A stretch of DNA of 7,719 nucleotides, taken from positions 1-7,719 of the forward strand of contig CACZPG010000293.1 of assembly GCA_902782965.1 (NCBI GenBank), written 5' to 3'. Source of the stretch: an uncultured Lachnospiraceae bacterium (lineage in GTDB: Bacteria > Bacillota > Clostridia > Lachnospirales > Lachnospiraceae). Within the stretch, counting starts at the first letter, position 1. Each line of letters begins with the position of its first letter. Positions 1 to 6,000 of this stretch are shown here, piece after piece. Position numbers and translations under genes: made by a program. Below the pieces are notes generated by a model, which was not told the DNA's origin, did no database searches, and saw only the letters and a program-made list of their open reading frames with translations.

Positions 1-32
1 ACACACCCTTTCATGCAAGCATAAGGGTGTGT
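1..32. terminator. Candidate terminator hairpin downstream of guaA, possibly bidirectional
   Basis: Perfect 10-bp arms at 1-10 (ACACACCCTT) and 23-32 (AAGGGTGTGT) enclose a 12-nt insert that can itself pair (ATG at 13-15 with CAT at 20-22). The hairpin lies 60 nt past the guaA stop codon. Read on the minus strand, the stem is preceded by an A-rich stretch, but any U-tract would fall beyond base 1, outside the window. Read on the plus strand, it is followed by the T-rich TTTCTTCATT, so it could also end a plus-strand gene to the left. The hairpin is seen directly; its role as a terminator is inferred. Confidence 0.6.
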
Positions 33-45
33 TTCTTCATTGACT

Positions 46-60
46 ACCACCTTCGGTGGT
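46..60. other. Short GC-rich stem-loop in the guaA 3' region
   Basis: ACCACC (46-51) pairs with GGTGGT (55-60) around a 3-nt loop, giving a compact 6-bp stem between the guaA stop codon and the larger hairpin at 1-32. No T-run follows on either strand, so alone it does not look like an intrinsic terminator. It may be a 3'-end stabilising stem or the first half of a double-hairpin terminator. Confidence 0.4.
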
Positions 61-91
61 CGCTGATTATCTATCTCGGTTTGGCTCGTTA

Positions 92-1072
92 TCACTCATA
101 TTCTACAGTAGCCGGTGGTTTTGGTGTATAGTCGAACAGTACTCTGTTAATTCCCGGTACTTCGGAGATGATTCGATTTACAAGGTGATCAATCAGTTCG
201 TCGGAGAGATGTTCTACTGTTACTTCCATAACGTCTGTAGTGTTGATGGCGCGAATTATGCATGGCCAGTCGAAGGTTCTCTTTCCATCTTTAACTCCGG
301 TTGATTTGAAGTCCGGTACTACCGTGAAGTACTGCCATACTTTTCCTTCGAGACCGTTCTTTGCGAATTCTTCTCTGAGGATTGCATCTGATTCACGAAC
401 TGCTTCAAGTCTGTCTCTGGTAATTGCTCCCGGACATCTGACGCCAAGTCCCGGTCCCGGGAATGGCTGACGATATACCATGTTGTCTGGAAGTCCCAGT
501 TCTTTTCCTACTACACGTACTTCATCTTTAAAGAGGATACGAACAGGCTCTACCAGTTCGAAGTCCATATCTTCAGGAAGACCTCCTGCATTGTGATGAG
601 CCTTGATTCCGGCATCACTTTCAAGAATGTCAGGCCATATGGTTCCCTGTGCAAGGAATTCTATTCCGTCTAATTTGCGTGCTTCCTCTGCGAATACTTC
701 TATGAATTCTCCACCGATTATCTTTCTCTTCTGCTCCGGATCTGTCACTCCGGCCAGTTTATCCAGGAATCTGTCTGTTGCATCTACATAGATAAGGTTG
801 GCATTCATTTCATCTCTGAATACCTTTATAACCTGCTCCGGTTCTCCTTTTCTCAGAAGTCCGTGATTTACATGTACACATACCAGCTGCTGTCCTACAG
901 CCTTGATAAGCAGAGCAGCTACTACGGATGAATCAACACCTCCCGAAAGGGCCAGAAGCACCTTCTTATCACCTATCTGTTCACGCAATTCCTGGATCTG
1001 TTCATCAATGTAGATCTTTGCCAGTTCCGGTGTTGTTATTCTCTGCATCATGTCCGGTCTTGATAAAATCAT
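92..1072 (-). CDS. guaA: GMP synthetase, stand-alone ATP-pyrophosphatase subunit (no glutaminase domain)
   Basis: This 326-residue protein catalyses the last step of GMP synthesis: XMP is adenylylated with ATP and then aminated by ammonia in the cytoplasm. The sequence shows the PP-loop SGGVDSS at residues 43-49, the AQGTIWPD motif at 141-148, IKAHHNAGGLP at 156-166, the signature RQPFPGPGLGVR at 201-212, and a C-terminus ending KPPATVEYE (318-326), the conserved XMP-binding and dimerisation tail. Full bacterial GuaA is about 510-525 residues with an N-terminal class I glutaminase of about 190-200 residues. That domain is absent, as in archaeal two-subunit enzymes. The remaining part is intact, so this does not look like a broken gene. 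I place the start at the ATG at 1072-1070 because GGGAGG lies 8 nt upstream. A longer frame from 1126 would add 18 basic, non-conserved residues and has no such support. A glutaminase partner, or use of free ammonia, is inferred. The family call is very secure. Confidence 0.95.
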   Translation of the reverse strand: MILSRPDMMQRITTPELAKIYIDEQIQELREQIGDKKVLLALSGGVDSSVVAALLIKAVGQQLVCVHVNHGLLRKGEPEQVIKVFRDEMNANLIYVDATDRFLDKLAGVTDPEQKRKIIGGEFIEVFAEEARKLDGIEFLAQGTIWPDILESDAGIKAHHNAGGLPEDMDFELVEPVRILFKDEVRVVGKELGLPDNMVYRQPFPGPGLGVRCPGAITRDRLEAVRESDAILREEFAKNGLEGKVWQYFTVVPDFKSTGVKDGKRTFDWPCIIRAINTTDVMEVTVEHLSDELIDHLVNRIISEVPGINRVLFDYTPKPPATVEYE

Positions 1073-1080
1073 TTTGTTAT

Positions 1081-1086
1081 CCTCCC
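1081..1086 (-). promoter_or_regulatory. Shine-Dalgarno site that fixes the guaA start
   Basis: On the minus strand GGGAGG (1086-1081) is followed by an 8-nt spacer and the ATG at 1072-1070. This is near-ideal spacing and argues against the upstream in-frame ATG at 1126. Confidence 0.85.
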
Positions 1087-1106
1087 AATTAATCTTTAAT
1101 TTTTTC

Positions 1107-1124
1107 GTGCGTCGAGAAGCGCAC
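1107..1124. other. Small stem-loop in the guaA leader
   Basis: GTGCG (1107-1111) pairs with CGCAC (1120-1124) around an 8-nt loop. It sits between the rubredoxin terminator and the guaA ribosome binding site. On the minus strand it is followed by an A-run rather than a U-run, so it is not a terminator in the guaA direction. It might be a leader element or a chance structure. Confidence 0.35.
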
Positions 1125-1160
1125 AAACCAATAAAAGGAGACCATTTACTGGTCTCCTTT
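1125..1160 (-). terminator. Intrinsic terminator after the rubredoxin gene
   Basis: A perfect 11-bp stem (arms 1134-1144 and 1150-1160, AAAGGAGACCA on the plus strand) has a 5-nt loop. On the minus strand it is followed by a T-rich tail, TTTTATTGGTTT, at 1136-1125. It begins 11 nt past the rubredoxin stop codon. This is a standard intrinsic terminator for the minus-strand transcript. Some read-through into guaA is possible because the U-tract is interrupted. Confidence 0.85.
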
Positions 1161-1171
1161 ATAATTACATT

Positions 1172-1330
1172 TTACTGTTTCTCAAACATGTCCTTGCCTA
1201 CTCCACAAAGAGGGCATACCCAGTCATCAGGGATATCCTCGAAGGCTGTTCCCGGAGCGATACCGCTGTCAGGATCACCTACTTCAGGATCATAAACATA
1301 ACCACAAGCTCCACATACATATTTGTCCAT
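1172..1330 (-). CDS. Rubredoxin
   Basis: This 52-residue protein is a small cytoplasmic electron carrier with one iron bound by four cysteines. The sequence shows both ligand pairs: C6-G-A-C9 in YVCGACGY, and C39-P-L-C42 in WVCPLCGV. It also has the family's core pattern YDPEVGDPDSGIAPGTAFEDIPDDW, given here in two parts: YDPEVGDPDSGIAPGT (residues 13-28) and AFEDIPDDW (29-37). Length and aromatic positions (Y4, Y11, Y13, F30, W37, F49) match clostridial rubredoxins. The ATG at 1330-1328 is preceded by GAAGGAG (1344-1338) at 7-nt spacing. Rubredoxins pass electrons to rubrerythrin, superoxide reductase or flavodiiron proteins in anaerobes, but no such partner is in this window. It has its own promoter region and terminator, so it is probably a single-gene transcript, with guaA possibly reached by read-through. 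Confidence 0.97.
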   Translation of the reverse strand: MDKYVCGACGYVYDPEVGDPDSGIAPGTAFEDIPDDWVCPLCGVGKDMFEKQ

Positions 1331-1375
1331 AATACTTCTCCTTCTCTTATCATAATTAATTACTACGATGTAATA

Positions 1376-1384
1376 ATTCTAACA
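1376..1384 (-). promoter_or_regulatory. Candidate extended -10 promoter for rubredoxin
   Basis: On the minus strand TGT-TAGAAT (1384-1376) fits an extended -10 element (TGn plus 5 of 6 matches to TATAAT). No good -35 hexamer lies 16-18 nt upstream, which is acceptable for an extended -10 site. The predicted start near 1369 would give a leader of about 39 nt ending in the rubredoxin ribosome binding site. Confidence 0.5.
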
Positions 1385-1432
1385 TACATTACCCGTTAAT
1401 TATTGAAGATAATTTCTGCTTATGAGCTAATA

Positions 1433-1461
1433 ATCTTATGATAATCACTTAGTTCAGTCAA
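1433..1461 (-). promoter_or_regulatory. Candidate vegetative promoter upstream of rubredoxin
   Basis: On the minus strand TTGACT (1461-1456) and TAAGAT (1438-1433) are separated by exactly 17 nt. The -35 matches the SigA consensus at 5 of 6 positions and the -10 at 4 of 6. Transcription would start near 1426, leaving a leader of about 95 nt before the rubredoxin ATG. The -10 lies inside one arm of the inverted repeat at 1433-1442, so a protein binding there could block it. That regulatory link is inferred. Confidence 0.5.
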
Positions 1462-1526
1462 TAAAGTTAAGCCATTTCCGGTTTCAGGTTATAAGTCAGG
1501 CCATTCCCTATTTCAGATCATAAGAT
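1433..1526. repeat. 10-bp perfect inverted repeat, arms 74 nt apart
   Basis: ATCTTATGAT (1433-1442) is the exact reverse complement of ATCATAAGAT (1517-1526). The arms are too far apart for a simple hairpin and flank the repeat region. One arm overlaps the candidate -10 element TAAGAT. The paired sites could be operator half-sites, although AT-rich sequence can produce such matches by chance. Confidence 0.45.
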
Positions 1527-1552
1527 AATCCATTTTCAATTTCAGATGGATA
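1440..1552. repeat. Imperfect tandem repeat, about 29-bp units, between hemZ and rubredoxin
   Basis: Three contiguous 29-bp units lie at 1466-1494, 1495-1523 and 1524-1552. A degenerate 26-bp fourth unit at 1440-1465 abuts them. On the plus strand the units share the pattern G-T/A-N-A-R-K-CCATT, then a variable middle, then TTTCAG, then a final ATA or TAA. The last unit overlaps the final codons and stop of hemZ. There are no spacers, so this is not a CRISPR array. The units have diverged from one another, which suggests an old duplication. On the minus strand each unit carries a CTGAA core, and the candidate -35 lies in the degenerate unit. Confidence 0.65.
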
Positions 1553-3035
1553 TAATCCTGCTATCAACCCCCAGCTGTTTTCTTTCAAGCATTTCATCCA
1601 GTCTGGAAATGTATTCGTCTACATTCTTACAATTCTCAACCCGGTCTATTCTATTGATAATACCATCTTCGATATTCAGGAGTCTCGTTATAGCTCCCGC
1701 TCCTGCCGCAAAGGTATCCAGCTTCTCTTCCATTATCAGAACATTGTAAATGCATTCATAGCCTTTTCTTGCAAAACCTGTATTTTCCAGATTTCCGGCT
1801 ATATTCTTCTGTCGATATAAATAATACGGAAGCATTTCCATAGCTTTGGCCTTATCTGCTGCAAGTGAAAGCATCTTGTCCGTGTTATGGTTAATTCTGG
1901 CTTTATAAATACTATATTCCTGATTCAGATTGGCCGCTCTCTTGATTGCCAGAGAATGAACCGTCAGTGATTCCGGTAACATCTTCTCAATTTCATCAAG
2001 AGTGAACTGCATATCCTCAACCTCTTCATTTGGAAGACCGGCGATAATATCCATATTTATATTTTTGAAACCGACTTTTCTCGCATCATTCATCGCCCTT
2101 TTCACATCGGACGGAGTATGAGCACGGCCTATGGTTCTCAGAGTTCTCTCGTTCATGGTCTGTGGGTTGATACTGATACGGGTACAGCCATATTTCTTCA
2201 GCACCTCCAGCTTATCTCTGGTTATGCTGTCGGGACGACCGGCTTCGACAGTGTATTCTCTGAGATGAGAAAGATCAAACGAATCGTTGATACACTGCAT
2301 TATCTTTGCCAGTTCATCAGCAGACAGGGAGGTAGGTGTACCCCCGCCAATATAAACAGCAACCAGTCGACGATCTCTGTTCAGATAGGAAATGAAGGGC
2401 AGTTCCTTCCTCACGGCATCTATATAGTCACCCACCTTAGAAGCGAATTCCATTATCGGATAGGCAGCAAAAGAACAATACAGACATCTGGTCGGGCAGA
2501 AAGGAATGCCGACATACAGACAGTAATCCGTAAGTGGATTAACAGATCTGATTATCTCGCTTTCAGTAAAAGCCACATCTGTCGCAAGTTCTGCCTTCTC
2601 CGTACTTGTATCATAGGTGATCTGATAATAATCAATTATATCTGATCTGATTTTTCCTTTGTCAATTCCCTTGGTAGCTATCTTGGTAGGACGCATACCC
2701 GTAAGACTTCCCCAGGGAAGAGTTCGTCCGGTATACTCCGACAGAAGCCTGTAGGAAGCAAGCTTAAGCCTGTTTCTGTAACGCTTTCTGTCCTGGAAAT
2801 TACCATAAGCATAGGCTGAATATTTAACATATCCCTTCTCTTCAACCCGGAGTCTTGTTGAGCTCTCATCAAACAAGGCAGTGAATACAAATGTAAATTC
2901 ACCGAATATCTTTCTGCTGTAATCAGATACCTCCGCCGGCGTAGCAGACTTTATCTTCTCCACAGGGAAGAAAGCACTGATCATCGCCCTCAGGTCATTC
3001 TCATATTCAGTATTGTTTTGAACAAGCAGGATCAT
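1542..3035 (-). CDS. hemZ: HemZ-family radical SAM protein (coproporphyrinogen III oxidase-like)
   Basis: This 497-residue protein matches the HemZ branch of the HemN/HemW radical SAM family and its usual length of about 500 residues. Family members are annotated as oxygen-independent coproporphyrinogen III dehydrogenases, but the real activity of many is unproven. The sequence shows a HemZ-specific N-terminal region (about 1-165), including TLPWGSLTGMRPTK at 105-118. The radical SAM core begins at YVGIPFC, with the 4Fe-4S ligands C180, C184 and C187 in CPTRCLYC, followed by YIGGGTPT at 228-235, then EAGRPD at 264-269 and DIIAGLPNE at 329-337. The C-terminal domain contains ECIYNVLIMEEK (427-438) and a Gly/Ala-rich GAGA (445-448). 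Ser188-Phe189 follow the cluster motif, so the fourth cysteine of true HemN (CX3CX2CXC) is absent, and so is the HNxxYW motif of HemW. The ATG has GGGGAG (3048-3043) 7 nt upstream. The gene starts 34 nt after the surface-protein stop with no terminator seen, so co-transcription is possible. The family is secure; the substrate is not. Confidence 0.92.
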   Translation of the reverse strand: MILLVQNNTEYENDLRAMISAFFPVEKIKSATPAEVSDYSRKIFGEFTFVFTALFDESSTRLRVEEKGYVKYSAYAYGNFQDRKRYRNRLKLASYRLLSEYTGRTLPWGSLTGMRPTKIATKGIDKGKIRSDIIDYYQITYDTSTEKAELATDVAFTESEIIRSVNPLTDYCLYVGIPFCPTRCLYCSFAAYPIMEFASKVGDYIDAVRKELPFISYLNRDRRLVAVYIGGGTPTSLSADELAKIMQCINDSFDLSHLREYTVEAGRPDSITRDKLEVLKKYGCTRISINPQTMNERTLRTIGRAHTPSDVKRAMNDARKVGFKNINMDIIAGLPNEEVEDMQFTLDEIEKMLPESLTVHSLAIKRAANLNQEYSIYKARINHNTDKMLSLAADKAKAMEMLPYYLYRQKNIAGNLENTGFARKGYECIYNVLIMEEKLDTFAAGAGAITRLLNIEDGIINRIDRVENCKNVDEYISRLDEMLERKQLGVDSRIISI

Positions 3036-3069
3036 ATACTATCTCCCCATAATCTAAGTTTTCATAAAT

Positions 3070-6000
3070 TTACTTAAGTTTCTTATATTTGGCCTTCTTG
3101 TTAGCTCCGGCCTTCTTAATCCATTTCTTGTAGTTCTTAAGCTTCTTGGCCGGACACTTGAAGGTAGCATTTTTCTTTATACCACTGAACGCCTTGGAGC
3201 CTATTCTCTTCTTGGTAAGCCTTGTGGTTTTGATGGTTACACTTTTAAGCTTCTTACAACCATAGAAGGCTCTTGCCCCAATCTTCTTAATACTTTCAGG
3301 AATTACTACACTGGTAAGTTTCTTACATCCCTCAAATGCGCTTTCACCGATTTCAGTAACTGCATATGTTTGAGTTTCGATAGTAATACTTGAAGGAATC
3401 TCTATGGATTTAACCTTCTTATCAACCGGACCTCTGTACTGAACTGTGCTTCCTCCGGTAACCATGTAATTCGCATCGCCAACCTTTAGAATATCTCCCT
3501 TATGAGGCAATGCTACAGGGGCAGATGGAGCAGCCTCTGCAGATGGATTCTGGGTTGGTGCTGCCGAAGGATCAGCAGGTGCAGGTGCCTGTGTAGGTAC
3601 AGCAGGATTTCCCTGCTCCGATGGATTAACCGGATTGACAGGTTTCTTAGCATCAGGAGTTGGCGTAGAAGTCTGATGACCCGGCGTTGGTGTCGGATTG
3701 ACTGGCGAGTCCTTCTCTATCATCACATAAATGTTCGCTGTTATAGGATTTCCCGTTGTATCTGTTCCGATTGTAATTACAGTCTTCAGAAGTGTACTGT
3801 TCTCAGCTTCAGCCATTTCAAGCATCTGAAGTTCATCTTCATTTAAATCTGCCTGTGCAGCTGAAGTTATCTCATAAGGAACACCTATCATATCCTGAGT
3901 AAGTTCAACCTTTAATGAAGTTCCGTTATCACATGGAACACTGATGGTAGAACCAATCAGCGCATCTACGATATCCTCTGCATCTTCACACGCTTCAAGT
4001 TTATATGCATCCTCTGAAGAAATAGCTGCAGTTGAACCGGATACAGGTGATGCTACGCTGATATTATATTCTTCATCCTCATAGAAATAATACTCATCAT
4101 CATCGTAATCAAAACATATCTCAACATAATAATCTCCGGACTTCAGATTATTTGGACTTACATGACGCCATCTGGTATCGTAGAAATTTACTTCAAGTCC
4201 ATTATCAAAGTAACCTATCTCGGCCTGAATAAAACCTGTGGTTCCGTTATTATAAGTAATATTTATTCCGGCACCGGTCAGATCCAGATTTTCGCCTACC
4301 AGATATTTGGTTTTTTTAGGTCCGACAACCTCTACCTTTTCCATGGACTTAGCCACAACGTCTATATCAAAGGTATCTGTCTTGCCTGCATATGTAACTG
4401 TTACTTCCTGATTGCCAAGTTTATTTACATCATATCCTGAAAGCATCTCCGAAGTAATATCTATTTCTTCCGAGGTATTATTATCATAATATACCGTAAT
4501 CTTTCCACCGGAAGGATCAACATCAAGGCCTTCAATAACTGTATCGTTATTCGGTGTTTCGCTGACCTCAATAGAATCCACCAGCTTATCTACAACGGTA
4601 TAATATAAACTATCATATATGCTGCTGTCCTCATCAATATCAGGATCATTATATTCAAATACTACGTATTGAGAACCAAGGCTGCTGGTATCTAATCCAC
4701 TTGAAGTAATGTAACCTTCTTTCATTAAGTCCTCAAGAGAAAAAGTGGCTGTTGTTTCATTGTTATAAGTGATCTTAACCGTTGCATCCCCAAGATTAAA
4801 GTCCGTATCAATCTTCTGATAAGGAATACCTTCAACCTCCATACTTGAAGCCATTACAGGAAGGACATATACATTAAAGGAATCCTTCAGACCGTTAAGA
4901 CTGACTACTATATTCTGATTTCCGAGAGTATTCGGGTCAAAGTTTCCAACTGTGTAATTGCCTTCACCATAGGCATAATATTTAATTGTCTCATCATCAT
5001 AGATAACCTTCACGCTGAAGCCGGTGTAATCCAGAGACTGTCCCTTAACATAGGTCGTCTTCGTAGGAACGGTAACTTCTATTGATTTAGGAAGGTAGAG
5101 AGTGAGCGCCATTGTAACACTCTTTGTTACAGAAGAGGTTCCATTATTATAAGTGTAAGACAATGTAACACTTTGTGAAGAAGCAGTTGAGGCTTCATTA
5201 TATCCTGTTACAGTAATCTGCGTACTTTTAATATCAATAATATCAGTCTTGCCATTATCATAGGTAGCAATGAGTTTTCCGCTCAGCTTAGACCAGTCAT
5301 AGCAGTCATAGAAAACGGTTCCCTTGGCAGTCTGCTCTTCAGATATCGTCTCATTATCCACATCATACCAGTCAAGGCTTACGAGAGATTTAGGGATAAC
5401 CTTAACCTTTACCGAAAGAATCTTGCCCAGATTCGGTCTGTTCTTGATACTTCCTGTCACAGTGAATTCTGTTCCCGGTGTCTCAAGTAATTCCTCATCT
5501 ACAGCATCCCATTCTATCTGCTGTGAATACGTGGTTTTTCCATTCTTCCACACAAGCGAAGTACTCTTAGGAAGCTTAGCACTAATATCAGAATCTTCGA
5601 CAACTTCTATCTCAGAAAATGACGGTACCTCTTCAAGTTCCGGAGCTAAAATCTCACACTTAACCTTTACATCCTTTATAACATCATTTCCTTTGGAATC
5701 TTTTCCACAATTAACACTGCCTGTAGCATCAAATGTGTATGACACATCAAGTGTATGTTTATAGATATCTTCCGATATGCTGTCCCAGTTGATTTCCAGA
5801 TCATCCTCATCGCCATTAGACCAGGTTACATGTGCAGTCTCCGGAAGAGAATCAATAGGATTGTCACCATTTTTAACTTTAACCGGAGAGTCATCATATT
5901 CAAAAGAGGAGACAGTTGCAGGAGTTACATATACGGTAACAGATGTTTTCGTACTGTAGTATGTGTAATTGATATTATCGTAATAATATCCATATACTTT

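Noticed and set aside
1073..1126. In-frame upstream ATG at 1126 that would lengthen GuaA by 18 residues
   Set aside because: The added residues are basic and not family-like, and would be encoded over the leader stem-loop. The GGGAGG site is correctly spaced only for the ATG at 1072.
1073..1133. Purine or other riboswitch upstream of guaA
   Set aside because: Only about 60 nt are available, and no purine-riboswitch core or associated terminator facing guaA is visible. The small stem at 1107-1124 is followed by an A-run.
1440..1552. CRISPR array
   Set aside because: The 29-bp units are contiguous, diverged and have no spacers. They overlap a coding end, and no cas gene is present.
2118..2645. 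Plus-strand open frame of 175 codons opposite hemZ
   Set aside because: It lies wholly inside the strongly supported hemZ gene on the other strand, and its translation shows no recognisable domain.
3502..3846. Plus-strand open frame opposite the Pro-rich linker
   Set aside because: The arginine- and cysteine-rich translation is the expected antisense product of repetitive Pro/Thr/Ala codons, with no sign of a real protein.
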